A stretch of DNA of 55,082 nt from DATFKA01 sp042095835 (GTDB taxonomy: Bacteria > Bacteroidota > Bacteroidia > Chitinophagales > Saprospiraceae). Made by a program: the position numbers and the translations under genes. The stretch's first letter is position 1. The number at the start of each line of letters is the position of its first letter. Below, in pieces: positions 1 through 7,984 of this stretch. The notes beneath the pieces are model-generated. The model did not search any database and was not told the origin of the DNA. It saw only the letters and a list, made by a program, of their open reading frames with translations. Location: assembly GCA_042095835.1 (NCBI GenBank), contig JBELML010000025.1, positions 1 through 55,082 of the forward strand. The letters are read 5' to 3'.

Positions 1-114
1 GCCTCGATTAGCCTTAAAATACTGTTTTCTCGCCTGCAACAGAAAACCTTAGACACCTTCTATGTATTGACCCCACTCCGCAAGGGAACTACTATAAAAT
101 ACGATATGGATTAG
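1..114 (+). CDS. C-terminal fragment of a probable sensor histidine kinase (cut by window edge)
   Basis: Frame 1 is open from the first base to a TAG at 112-114, giving 37 residues. The fragment reads SISLKILFSRLQQ, then about 15 residues, then RKGTTIKYDMD. This resembles the end of a HATPase_c domain of LytS-type kinases, where a G2 box (GIGLKNI.SRL) is followed by .GKGTTI.I.IP. Both glycines of the G2 box are serine here and the usual NI is IL, so the fragment may belong to a degenerate kinase or pseudogene. No domain upstream is visible. The assignment rests on this short resemblance only. Confidence 0.35.
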   Translation, partial: ASISLKILFSRLQQKTLDTFYVLTPLRKGTTIKYDMD

Positions 115-297
115 TGTAATTTCAGGAATACACGCTTTGGTTTTTGACAGCATTGTCGAAGTTGAATAATATTATCAATAAAAATAAACATGCTCCAAAA
201 ACACCTCCGGTCGTTGGTCTTCAAAATATAGTTGTTGATTCCTAAATCGGGTAAGTCATAGGATGATCTTCATTACTTTTTTTATATTAGAAATCTA

Positions 298-480
298 AGT
301 AACGGACAAAGAATAAGTCCCGCATTTTGATCGAGAAGCTTCCCGACACAAGGTCGGGATAAATTCGTGCCAAGACAAGGCAAAAAATGTAGGCAATGCA
401 GGGCATAGACGAGGCTTTTTAACGCCGTATTGGTGCAAAAGATTCCATCAAAATCGGTAAGTTGTTTTTTGGCTGTTACT
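298..480 (+). repeat. MITE-like dispersed repeat, copy 1
   Basis: This 183-bp non-coding block recurs in inverted orientation at 36241-36476. It starts AGTAACGGACAAAG, and its other end read on the opposite strand is AGTAACAGCCAAAA, so the two ends form imperfect terminal inverted repeats matching at 11 of 14 positions. Inside it a small hairpin (TCCCGAC, 5 nt, GTCGGGA, about 341-359) sits between blocks that are contiguous in copy 2. I see no open frame and no convincing target-site duplication. The flanks 115-297 and 481-529 hold nothing I recognise. Confidence 0.6.
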
Positions 481-529
481 AATTGCTTTAAAAAAAGCTT
501 AATACCAGAATAATTTTAAAACGGATAGT

Positions 530-2128
530 ATGAAAAACACAAAAACCATCCTCTTGGGGATTGGACTCTGCTTATTTACCTTAAGCGGCTTTGCTCAAGC
601 TGCGCAATACTCTCAACAACAAATCGATGCGCTCAAAAATGAGGTCGTCCAGAAAGTGGACGATCGTGCTAAGATGGCCCAGGTCATGGTCGATAAGGTC
701 TTTAGTTTTGCGGAACTGGGTTTCCAAGAAGTAGAAACTTCTAAATACCTTACGGAAATTCTAAAAGAAAATGGCTTTGAAATTGAATACGGAATCTCCG
801 GTGTACCTACGGCTTGGTGGGCCAAGTGGGGATCCGGTAAACCCGTCATTGCACTAGGGTCGGATTTGGATTGTATACCCAAAGCTTCGCAAAAACCCGG
901 CGTTGCCTATCACGATCCTATCATCGAAGGTGCTCCCGGGCATGGCGAGGGACACAATTCAGGTAATCCACTCAACGTCGTTGCTGCCCTTTCGGTAAAA
1001 GAAATCATGGAACGCGAAGGCATCCAGGGAACCTTAATCCTTTGGCCTGGTGTGGCCGAAGAACTCGTAGGTACCAAAGCCTACTTCACCAGAGATGGCT
1101 ACTTTGATGAGGTAGACATGTGTATATTTACACACGTATCCAGCAATTTATCCGTCTCCTATGGCCAAGCTCGCGGTACAGGCTTAATCTCTGTAGAATA
1201 TACATTTGAGGGAGAGGCTGCTCATGCTGCTGGCGCTCCTTGGCGTGGGCGCTCCGCTGCAGATGCCACAGAGCTGATGAACATTGGTTGGCAATATGCA
1301 AGGGAGCACTTAGATCCTATACACCGTTCGCACTCTGTGATTAACAACGGTGGTGATCAACCCAATGTAGTACCTTCAAAAGCATCTATTTGGTATTATT
1401 TCCGCCATGTAACCTACCCTAAGATTATGGAGGTTTATGAGCGAGCCAATAAAATTGCAGCCGGTGCAGCTTTGATGACCAATACTAAAATGAGCAAACG
1501 CATCCTCGGATCAGCCTGGCCCAGACACTTCAATAAAGTGATCGCAGAGACCATGTACCAAAACATCAGAGAAGTAGGCCTTCCCGAATGGAGTGAGGCA
1601 GATCAGACGCTAGCTAAGGCAGTACAAAAAGAAGTCAACTCTCCTAGAGATACCACTGGCCTGGCCTTAAAATTAGATACGATTGGTCTGCCTATTCGCA
1701 GAATGGTCAGTGGAGGCTCTGATGATATTGGTGATATCTCCTGGAAATTACCAACAGTCACCATGCGTTTTCCATCGAATATTCCTGGTCTACAAGGTCA
1801 TCACTGGTCCAATGCTATTGCTATGGCTACTCCGATTGCTCACAAGGGCGTAGTGTCGGGAGCTAAAGCAGAGGCTATGACTTTACTAGATTTCTTCCTC
1901 AAACCAGAGTTGGTAGATCAGGCTTGGAAGTACTTTCGGGAAGAGCAAGGTATGAAGCAACAATACATACCTATGGTCTCTGAAGAGGACGAACCAGCTA
2001 TTTATTTGAATGAAGATATCATGGGAGAATTCCGCCCACAGCTAGAAAAATTCTACTACGATGAGTCCAAATTCGAAAGCTACCTAGAGCAACTAGGGAT
2101 AGATTATCCTACTTTGAAAAAGAAGTAA
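530..2128 (+). CDS. Exported M20-family amidohydrolase (AbgB-like)
   Basis: A 532-residue zinc amidohydrolase of the M20/ArgE family, closest in layout to AbgB (p-aminobenzoyl-glutamate hydrolase subunit B), which splits N-acyl amino acids. Residues 1-24 form a signal peptide ending near GFAQA, so the enzyme should work in the periplasm. Metal and catalytic motifs are visible: the Asp of SDLD (111-114), GHGEGHN (137-143), AEE (176-178), His202, and GHHW near the C-terminus. The sequence around GEGHNSGNPLNV replaces the more usual GCGHD. It stands alone, with a hairpin and a repeat block downstream. The substrate is not predictable; a dipeptide or an aminoacyl conjugate is likely. Confidence 0.85.
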   Translation: MKNTKTILLGIGLCLFTLSGFAQAAQYSQQQIDALKNEVVQKVDDRAKMAQVMVDKVFSFAELGFQEVETSKYLTEILKENGFEIEYGISGVPTAWWAKWGSGKPVIALGSDLDCIPKASQKPGVAYHDPIIEGAPGHGEGHNSGNPLNVVAALSVKEIMEREGIQGTLILWPGVAEELVGTKAYFTRDGYFDEVDMCIFTHVSSNLSVSYGQARGTGLISVEYTFEGEAAHAAGAPWRGRSAADATELMNIGWQYAREHLDPIHRSHSVINNGGDQPNVVPSKASIWYYFRHVTYPKIMEVYERANKIAAGAALMTNTKMSKRILGSAWPRHFNKVIAETMYQNIREVGLPEWSEADQTLAKAVQKEVNSPRDTTGLALKLDTIGLPIRRMVSGGSDDIGDISWKLPTVTMRFPSNIPGLQGHHWSNAIAMATPIAHKGVVSGAKAEAMTLLDFFLKPELVDQAWKYFREEQGMKQQYIPMVSEEDEPAIYLNEDIMGEFRPQLEKFYYDESKFESYLEQLGIDYPTLKKK

Positions 2129-2135
2129 GAATAAG

Positions 2136-2174
2136 CACATAGATCACATAGCCAACACCTATGTGATCTATATG
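2136..2174 (+). terminator. Terminator-like hairpin after the amidohydrolase
   Basis: Bases 2136-2151 (CACATAGATCACATAG) pair with 2159-2174 (CTATGTGATCTATATG), giving a 16-bp stem with one mismatch and a 7-nt loop, 7 bp after the stop codon. No T-run follows, so it may be a structural repeat or mRNA-end stabiliser rather than a classical terminator. Confidence 0.45.
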
Positions 2175-2355
2175 CCCTATGTGGTTCCAATGCCCTTAAA
2201 TGTCCTTATAATCCCTTATATGGTTCAAAGGGGGCTATAATGCAACCACATAGCAATCAATAGAAAACATAGATACTACAAAACCTATGTGATCTATGTT
2301 CCCTATGTGGTTCCAATGCCCTTAAATGCCCTTATAATCCCTTATATGGTTCAAA
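2157..2355. repeat. Two 73-bp direct repeats, period 126 bp
   Basis: Positions 2157-2229 and 2283-2355 match at 70 of 73 bases. Each copy begins ACCTATGTGATCTAT and ends CCTTATATGGTTCAAA. The 53-bp spacer contains complementary words (CCACATAG, AACATAGAT), so each copy can fold back on sequence just upstream of it. There is no open frame. It lies between the amidohydrolase and yceI stop codons, which converge here. Confidence 0.75.
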
Positions 2356-2413
2356 AAAACCTTCCCACCCAAACGGATAAGAAGGCCCAATATCTTGGAT
2401 ATAGAATTGTTGA

Positions 2414-3019
2414 TTATTTATCTGCTTTCAAAGCAACAGTCAATTCAAAATCATCATAGATGGTCTTGTCTCCCAAGTTGCTGAAGAAAGAACCAGAACC
2501 ATAACGTACATCAAAATCAGTACGGTCCAAAACGATGGTAAGCGCTTCAGTAGTTGTAATACCATCTTCACCTTCCGTCAACTGGACAGTAGGCAGTGTG
2601 ATAGACTTGGTAATACCTTTTACAGTCAAGTCCCCTTTTACTTTGTAAGCACCATCTACACCTCTTGAAGTAGCAGAAGTGATGGTAAAGGTAGCAGTAG
2701 GGTGGTTAGCCGTGTCGAAGAAATCAGCAGAATTCAAGTGACCTGTTAACTTGTCTGCCCATTCTCCTTTCAAATCTGTAACAGAAATAGAAGTCATGTC
2801 GATAGTGAACTCACCACCAGATAATAAACCATCTGTGTACTCTAGATTACCAGACTGGATGCTGACCAATCCTTCGTGTGCGCCAGTTACTTTTTTAGCA
2901 ACCCACTTCACAGTGCTTTCGCTTGCGTTTACAGTATAGGTTACAACGTCAGCTACAGGATTAGTGAATGCTAAACCAGCTAAAGCAGCAATCGCAAATA
3001 GAAATGTTAACTTTTTCAT
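2414..3019 (-). CDS. YceI-family periplasmic protein
   Basis: This 201-residue protein has a signal peptide (about residues 1-19) followed by a single YceI domain, a lipocalin-like barrel that in known members binds isoprenoid lipids. Typical YceI features are visible: an early VKWVAKKVTGAHEG segment, GGEFTIDMTSI, the HLNSADFFDTANHPTATFTI block, and a C-terminal DRTDFDVRYGSG segment. The length is normal for the family. A MarR regulator lies 193 bp upstream on the same strand, and the intergenic space contains a palindrome that also occurs in the marR promoter, which suggests direct control by that regulator. Confidence 0.9.
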   Translation of the reverse strand: MKKLTFLFAIAALAGLAFTNPVADVVTYTVNASESTVKWVAKKVTGAHEGLVSIQSGNLEYTDGLLSGGEFTIDMTSISVTDLKGEWADKLTGHLNSADFFDTANHPTATFTITSATSRGVDGAYKVKGDLTVKGITKSITLPTVQLTEGEDGITTTEALTIVLDRTDFDVRYGSGSFFSNLGDKTIYDDFELTVALKADK

Positions 3020-3173
3020 TGTTAATTGGTTTGTTGCCCGGACACTTCCAGGCTAAGGTTATTGATAGTATGATTAATTAATAATTAGTTCAACTCCATT
3101 CAAAAACATTTCCACAGGGACTCCGTTTTTGAATAAATACGCCTTGATAACAGTTGTAGAAAAAATAAGTTTA

Positions 3174-3205
3174 AACATTTAATGTCTATACATCTATTTT
3201 TTCAA
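3174..3205 (-). promoter_or_regulatory. Probable yceI promoter with MarR-type operator
   Basis: On the minus strand TTG (3205-3203) is followed by 9 nt, then ATGTATAGACAT (3193-3182), then a weak -7 element TAAATGTT (3181-3174). The same arrangement, TTG-N9-ATGTATATACAT-(-7), is present in the marR promoter. The 15-base word containing the palindrome matches the marR copy at 14 of 15 positions. The -7 match to TAnnTTTG is poor, so the operator is better supported than the promoter. Confidence 0.45.
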
Positions 3206-3212
3206 AAAAATA

Positions 3213-3683
3213 TTACTCATCCGTTCTAATTCGATCGAGCAAATTGCTTAGCAGGCTAGCCTCCTCCTCATTGAGATGGGCCATCTGCTTGGTAGAAGCA
3301 TCTTCCATAGCAGCTGATGCTTCAGCCAATAATGCTAGACCTTCTTCGGTAATAGAAATATCTACTCTTCTACGATCCGAGGGGCAGTCTTGCCGCTGGA
3401 CCAGTCCTTTTTGCTTGAGCTTTTCTACCAATCGCGAGGCATTAGACATTTTGTCAATCATGCGCTCAGTGAGTAGCTTCACCGTAGCAGGCTCAGGATG
3501 CATTCCTCTTAATATTCTCAGAATATTGAATTGTTGCACCGAGATATTAAAAGGCTTTAAGGCTTGTGTAGATTGTTGGGTGATCCAGGCAGCCGTATAT
3601 AGCAAGTTTATTTGAGCTCGGTGAAACTCACTTTGAAACTTTTTTTGCTGTATGGCTTCTTCAATTTTCACTTGTACTTCCAT
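3213..3683 (-). CDS. MarR-family transcriptional regulator
   Basis: A winged-helix repressor of the MarR family with 156 residues from the ATG at 3683. The recognition region is visible as LTERMIDKMSNASRLVEKL followed by the wing, GLVQRQDCPSDRRRVDISIT. N- and C-terminal helices would form the dimer interface. A frame extension to a TTG at 3695 is unlikely because that codon lies within the -7 promoter box. The predicted transcript would start only a few bases before the ATG, so the mRNA may be nearly leaderless. A palindrome in its own promoter and another before yceI suggest autoregulation and control of yceI. The inducing ligand is unknown. Confidence 0.88.
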   Translation of the reverse strand: MEVQVKIEEAIQQKKFQSEFHRAQINLLYTAAWITQQSTQALKPFNISVQQFNILRILRGMHPEPATVKLLTERMIDKMSNASRLVEKLKQKGLVQRQDCPSDRRRVDISITEEGLALLAEASAAMEDASTKQMAHLNEEEASLLSNLLDRIRTDE

Positions 3684-3692
3684 TTGATATTG

Positions 3693-3723
3693 CAAATATA
3701 TGTATATACATCTAATGTTGCAA
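3693..3723 (-). promoter_or_regulatory. marR promoter with overlapping palindromic operator
   Basis: On the minus strand TTG (3723-3721) and TATATTTG (3700-3693) are separated by 20 nt, a good match to the Bacteroidota TTG-N(17-23)-TAnnTTTG consensus. The perfect 12-bp palindrome ATGTATATACAT (3711-3700) fills the space just before the -7 box and overlaps its first base, a position where a bound repressor would block RNA polymerase. Confidence 0.6.
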
Positions 3724-3756
3724 CAGTATAAATTGTTTTTGTAAAAAAAATTTTTC

Positions 3757-3788
3757 TTGAGAAGTTCTCTAGGAACTCTTTAATTTTA
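3757..3788 (+). promoter_or_regulatory. Possible proC promoter with an inverted repeat
   Basis: TTG (3757-3759) and TAATTTTA (3781-3788, one mismatch to TAnnTTTG) are 21 nt apart. Between them lies AGTTC-TCTAG-GAACT (3763-3777), a 5-bp inverted repeat around a 5-nt centre that could be an operator. The ATG of proC follows at 3835. Confidence 0.35.
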
Positions 3789-3834
3789 CTTCGATAACAA
3801 GAACAAAGAAGAACAAACAAGAAACATAAAAATT

Positions 3835-4641
3835 ATGAAGATACTCGTTATCGGAGGTGGAAATATGGGGATGACTTATGCCCAAAGCTTTCTACGATCC
3901 CATATTGCCACCAAGGAAAATATGATGATCCTGGAAAAATCTCCCGAGAAAGCACTAGTATTATCTAAAAAGGACATTGGAACGGTCTACGGTCGTGCCG
4001 AAGAATGCATGGGCAAGGCTGACCTCATTATTTTTGCTGTAAAGCCACAGGATTGCCACGTCTTGTTTGCCTCGATTAAACATCTCATTGACCCCCAGCA
4101 AGTCTTTGTCTCGATTATGGCTGGCGTTAAAATAGAAACAATATGCGCTGCTCTTGGTGTAGAAAAGGTCATACGAGCAATGCCAAATCTACCCGCACAA
4201 GTAGGTAGAGGCATGACGGCCTATACCAGCTCGGATGCCGTCACCAGGATAGAGTTGGTCATGGTACAAAATCTCCTAAATACAACGGGCAAAACGGTCT
4301 ATGTCGATTCCGAACAAGCAATCGATGCCTCAACTGCCATCTCAGGAAGTGGTCCTGCCTACGTTTGGCATTTTATGGATGGTATGATGGAAGCTGCTCA
4401 AGAAATGGGTTTTAATGAGGCAGAAGCGGAGCTTTTAGTCGGCCAGACTTTCCTCGGAGCGATCGAATTGTACCTTGCGTCGAATTTATCTTGTCCAGAG
4501 TGGATAAAGCGCGTATCTTCCAAAGGCGGTACTACAGAAGCAGCCATGCGCTCCTTCCAGGCTAATGCATTAAAAGCCGACATCATAACAGGAGCAAAAG
4601 CTGCCTTTGCTAGAGCAGAAGAATTGGGGAAAGGAACATAG
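3835..4641 (+). CDS. proC: Pyrroline-5-carboxylate reductase
   Basis: This 268-residue cytosolic enzyme catalyses the last step of proline synthesis, reducing 1-pyrroline-5-carboxylate with NAD(P)H. The N-terminal Rossmann motif is IGGGNMG (residues 6-12). The C-terminal dimer domain carries SGSGPAYVWHFMDGM and VSSKGGTTEAAM, both diagnostic of ProC. The length is typical. The gene is followed by a GlsB-like gene 57 bp downstream. It lies 2.4 kb from the hydroxyproline cluster but is separated from it by unrelated genes on both strands, so I see no sign of shared expression. Confidence 0.93.
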   Translation: MKILVIGGGNMGMTYAQSFLRSHIATKENMMILEKSPEKALVLSKKDIGTVYGRAEECMGKADLIIFAVKPQDCHVLFASIKHLIDPQQVFVSIMAGVKIETICAALGVEKVIRAMPNLPAQVGRGMTAYTSSDAVTRIELVMVQNLLNTTGKTVYVDSEQAIDASTAISGSGPAYVWHFMDGMMEAAQEMGFNEAEAELLVGQTFLGAIELYLASNLSCPEWIKRVSSKGGTTEAAMRSFQANALKADIITGAKAAFARAEELGKGT

Positions 4642-4698
4642 TTTTGGAAGACTTTGGGATGGAGATATAAATCATTTCATCAATACAACATTAAATCC

Positions 4699-4947
4699 AT
4701 GTCACTAATCGTCGTTATCATTGTAGGCGCTATTGCCGGTTGGCTTGCTGGCCAAATTATGAAAGGTAAAGGCTACGGCTTTTTGACCAATCTTATTTTA
4801 GGGGTTCTAGGTTCTGTAGTCGGTAATTATTTATTCGAAGAGCTGGGCGTTAATTTGAATATAGGTAATGGCCTTTTGGAATCTATTGTAGTTGCTGCCG
4901 CTGGCGCTATAGTGATCCTATTTGTTGCAGGTTTCTTCAAGCGCTAG
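4699..4947 (+). CDS. GlsB/YeaQ/YmgE-family stress-response membrane protein
   Basis: A very hydrophobic 82-residue protein with three predicted membrane helices and many glycines. It shows the family pattern: IIVGAIAGWLAGQIMKGKGYG at the start, then NLILGVLGSVVGNYLF, then a C-terminal helix ending in two basic residues. The ATG at 4699 is preferred to an earlier in-frame ATG at 4654 because the added 15 residues are polar and not family-like. GlsB-type proteins are linked to general and envelope stress, but the biochemical role is unknown. Confidence 0.85.
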   Translation: MSLIVVIIVGAIAGWLAGQIMKGKGYGFLTNLILGVLGSVVGNYLFEELGVNLNIGNGLLESIVVAAAGAIVILFVAGFFKR

Positions 4948-5087
4948 CATGGTAGCTTGGGATAAAAGGCATTGCAGGCGTCCTGATAAAAAATATACTT
5001 TTTAGCGGGATCGTCAGTAAAAACATATATATTTACTTTGTTGGTCGATTTGAAACGATTTGCTTGGTCGGTCAAACAAAGTAGTAT

Positions 5088-6413
5088 ATGACAGATACCG
5101 CATCTTCTTCTGCTTTCTTATTTCTCTGCTTAGGCTTAATCATTGGCGTGATTAGCGCCTGGCTAGTTGCTCGCTACCGTTTCAAGTCGATTTATTTTAG
5201 TCCTGAAAAGGTGGATAAAGATTATGTCGCAAAATCGCTGTTCGATCATCTACAGCACGAGATCGATATCATGCGAGAAGATATGAGAGAGAAGGAAGAA
5301 GAAATCCGGGAGCTGGCCGCTTTTCTGTCTTCCAAAGATCAAACCATTCTGCATTTAGATGATAAACTCATCAATCTCAAATCGGAAATTCAGCGTTTGC
5401 AGGAGCAATCCAAGTTAGAGTTTGAGCAAGTCGCCAACCGCCTCTTAGAAGAGAAGAGTAAGCGCTTTAGCCACACTAATCAGCAAGAACTGAAAACTTT
5501 GCTAGACCCACTCCGAGAGAAAATCAAAGCTTTTGAGCAAGGTATTGAAAGGCGTTTTTTGGAGGAAACTCGAGACCGCGTTTCTTTGAAAAAAGAAATT
5601 GAGCAGCTGCGCAGCCTGAATACAAAATTGAGCCAAGATGCCAACAACCTCGCTTCTGCACTCAAAGGGAGCAACAAAACACAGGGCGATTGGGGCGAGT
5701 TACAATTGGAACTCCTCCTACAGAAAGCTGGCTTGCAAAAAAATATCCATTATCAAGTACAGAATAGTTTTCGCGACCAAAATGGGAAGCTCAAACGGCC
5801 CGACTTCATTGTCAATCTACCCGAACAAAAGCAACTGATCATCGATGCCAAAGTCTCCCTGACCGCTTATGAGCGTTTTTGTAATGCCGATAAAGAACAA
5901 GAAAGGCTGATTGCCCTCAAATCTCATTTGGAAAGTATCCGCAGACATATCAAGGATTTGAGTAGCAAAAACTACCAACTTCTCTACCAAATCAACACAC
6001 CTGATTATTTGCTTTTATTTGTGCCCATTGATGCGGCTTTGGCCATCGCGCTCCAAGAAGATAACCGACTCTTTACAGATGCCTTAGATAAGAATATTGT
6101 TATTGTCACTACCTCAACACTACTAGCCACCATGCGTACGGTCTCCTATATCTGGAAACAAGAAAAACAGAAAAAATCGGTAGTAGAGATAGCTCGCCAG
6201 AGTGGATTATTGTATGATAAATTTTGCTCCTTTGTAGAAGATCTCCAATCCATTGGACAACGCCTGGACATGGCACAATCGGCTTATGACCGCGCCATGC
6301 GCAAGTTGGTAGACTCGAAAAAGAAAGGAGACACCTTAATTGGACGTGCAGAAAAGATTAAAGCCCTGGGTGCCAAGGCCTCCAAGTCACTTCCCAAAGA
6401 TTTATTGGATTGA
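5088..6413 (+). CDS. rmuC: DNA recombination protein RmuC homolog
   Basis: A 441-residue protein with an N-terminal membrane helix (about residues 8-28), a long coiled coil (about 60-190) and a C-terminal RmuC domain (about 195-410) of the PD-(D/E)XK nuclease-like superfamily. Domain signatures include KTQGDWGELQLELLLQKAGL, RPDFIVNLPEQKQLIIDAKV and LLFVPIDAALAIAL. The IIDAKV segment carries the Asp and Lys expected of the nuclease core. E. coli RmuC limits rearrangements at inverted repeats. The gene ends 3 bp from the convergent end of the next gene. Confidence 0.92.
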   Translation: MTDTASSSAFLFLCLGLIIGVISAWLVARYRFKSIYFSPEKVDKDYVAKSLFDHLQHEIDIMREDMREKEEEIRELAAFLSSKDQTILHLDDKLINLKSEIQRLQEQSKLEFEQVANRLLEEKSKRFSHTNQQELKTLLDPLREKIKAFEQGIERRFLEETRDRVSLKKEIEQLRSLNTKLSQDANNLASALKGSNKTQGDWGELQLELLLQKAGLQKNIHYQVQNSFRDQNGKLKRPDFIVNLPEQKQLIIDAKVSLTAYERFCNADKEQERLIALKSHLESIRRHIKDLSSKNYQLLYQINTPDYLLLFVPIDAALAIALQEDNRLFTDALDKNIVIVTTSTLLATMRTVSYIWKQEKQKKSVVEIARQSGLLYDKFCSFVEDLQSIGQRLDMAQSAYDRAMRKLVDSKKKGDTLIGRAEKIKALGAKASKSLPKDLLD

Positions 6414-6416
6414 GGC

Positions 6417-6881
6417 CTATCTTCTCAGTCCCGTCGAATGCATCATTTTTAAACGCCAGCCTTGCTCTGTTTGTACAGCCAGCGCACTTTCTAGCCAACC
6501 CGCTTCACCAACCAAAGTATCCGCTTTAAAGAATTTGGCTTCGTTGAAATAGGCAATCTGCATAGATGGGCCATATTTCTGAATGGAGATATAATCCATT
6601 TTGTTGATGCGTTTAGGGCGATTGGTTCTGGCTAATTGCCCACGCATAAATTGTTTAATCCGATCATTGTTCCAGACCTCACCTTGCTCCAGGATGATGA
6701 AATCTTCGGTATGGTAATCTAGTATTTTAGTAGAGTCTACTCCGGCCCACAAGTCATCAAAAGCACCCTGAATCAGATCTTTCGCAATTTGTGCTTCTTG
6801 CTCACTTATTTGATCAGAAGCAAGGCTTGTTGGAGCCTGACAAGCCATGCACAAGAGAATCGGAAGAATTAATCTTTTCAT
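6417..6881 (-). CDS. Small exported SnoaL/DUF4440-like protein (possible lipoprotein)
   Basis: This 154-residue protein has a hydrophobic N-terminus ending in LLCMAC; Cys16 could be a lipidation site, although the lipobox is imperfect. The rest resembles the NTF2-like/DUF4440 fold: an early helix with EQEAQIAKDLIQGAFDDLW, then YHTEDFIILEQGEVW, then strands ending in GWRLKMMHSTGLRR. The family includes ketosteroid-isomerase-like proteins that bind small molecules, and many members have no known function. A reasonable promoter lies upstream at 6899-6931. Confidence 0.65.
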   Translation of the reverse strand: MKRLILPILLCMACQAPTSLASDQISEQEAQIAKDLIQGAFDDLWAGVDSTKILDYHTEDFIILEQGEVWNNDRIKQFMRGQLARTNRPKRINKMDYISIQKYGPSMQIAYFNEAKFFKADTLVGEAGWLESALAVQTEQGWRLKMMHSTGLRR

Positions 6882-6898
6882 ACTTTGGTTATTTAGGA

Positions 6899-6931
6899 CA
6901 AATTTATTCTATTTGACGGGATTTTGTTCAA
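6899..6931 (-). promoter_or_regulatory. Promoter of the SnoaL-like gene
   Basis: Minus strand TTG (6931-6929) is followed by 22 nt and TAAATTTG (6906-6899), a full match to TAnnTTTG, 17 bp before the ATG. On the opposite strand TTG (6924-6926), 17 nt, TAGCTTTT (6944-6951) could be a weaker divergent promoter for the hydroxyproline cluster. Confidence 0.5.
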
Positions 6932-7029
6932 GGAGGAGCTAAATAGCTTTTCAAAATAAATGAATCATTCACTCATTTCTCCACCAATAAAGCTTAATGC
7001 CAGAGTGGGGACCCATTAAATCATGGAAT

Positions 7030-7944
7030 ATGAAACCAAATTGGACGGGTGTTTACCCAGCAATCACTACAAAATTTAAAGAAAATGGAGATTTAGATAT
7101 CCCATTATTTTTACACAATATAAAAGCTCAAATCGAAGCAGGTTGTGAAGGTATGATCATTGGAGGTTCCTTAGGAGAAAGTAGCACCATTACCCACGAA
7201 GAACGGATTGAGCTACTACAAGCTTGTCAGGAAGCGTTTCCAGAGACGATTCCTTTTATGATCAATATTGCAGAAGGTTCTACCAAGCAAGCTATTGCGC
7301 TGGCACAAAAAGCGCAAGATGCGGGTGCAGATGGCCTCATGCTTTTGCCTCCAATGATGTATAAACCTACGGATCAAGAAACCGTCAACTTCTTCAGTAC
7401 TGTAGCTCAAAGTACTGATCTACCTATTTTGATGTACAACAATCCAGTAGATTACAAGATCGAGATCAAAGTCGAGATGATCGAGGAGCTATTGAAATTA
7501 CCCAATATTCAAGCCATTAAGGAGAGTACAAGAGATGTTTCTAATGTCACTAGAATGAGAAATGCCTTCGGCGATGATATCAAAATTCTTTGTGGTGTCG
7601 ATACCTTGGCTATGGAAGAGTTGGTTATGGGAGCTGACGGATGGGTGGCTGGTTTAGTTGCAGCTTTTCCAAGGGAAACCGTAGCTATTTATCGCTTGGT
7701 AAAGGCGGGAAGATACGAAGAAGCACGCGCGATCCATCGATGGTTTCTACCAGTATTAGAGTTGGATATTAATCCGCAGCTTGTTCAGAATATCAAATTG
7801 GCTGAGGTGTATACCAAACTTGGAAGTGAGCACTTAAGAGCCCCAAGACAAGTACTTGTAGGAGCAGAGCGAGCACGAGTTATTAAAATCATTGAAGATG
7901 GCTTGGCATCAAGACCAACACTTCCTGATTATCTCAATGCCTAA
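7030..7944 (+). CDS. DHDPS-family 1-pyrroline-4-hydroxy-2-carboxylate deaminase (predicted)
   Basis: A (beta/alpha)8 class-I lyase of the dihydrodipicolinate synthase family, 304 residues from the ATG at 7030. Lys164 in IQAIKEST is the Schiff-base lysine, Tyr136 in LMYNNP the conserved tyrosine, and GGSLGESSTIT (46-55) the substrate loop. The neighbours are a semialdehyde dehydrogenase, a hydroxyproline epimerase and a D-amino-acid dehydrogenase, so the likely reaction is deamination of 1-pyrroline-4-hydroxy-2-carboxylate to 2-oxoglutarate semialdehyde. True lysine-pathway DapA is less likely in this context. An earlier in-frame ATG at 6997 adds 11 residues with no family counterpart. Confidence 0.82.
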   Translation: MKPNWTGVYPAITTKFKENGDLDIPLFLHNIKAQIEAGCEGMIIGGSLGESSTITHEERIELLQACQEAFPETIPFMINIAEGSTKQAIALAQKAQDAGADGLMLLPPMMYKPTDQETVNFFSTVAQSTDLPILMYNNPVDYKIEIKVEMIEELLKLPNIQAIKESTRDVSNVTRMRNAFGDDIKILCGVDTLAMEELVMGADGWVAGLVAAFPRETVAIYRLVKAGRYEEARAIHRWFLPVLELDINPQLVQNIKLAEVYTKLGSEHLRAPRQVLVGAERARVIKIIEDGLASRPTLPDYLNA

Positions 7945-7984
7945 TGTCTAATTCAAAACATCTTCATCATATCACTACCAACAA

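Noticed and set aside
2157..2355. Possible CRISPR-like array in the 73-bp repeats
   Set aside because: Only two long copies with a single spacer that itself contains complementary words, and no cas genes in the window.
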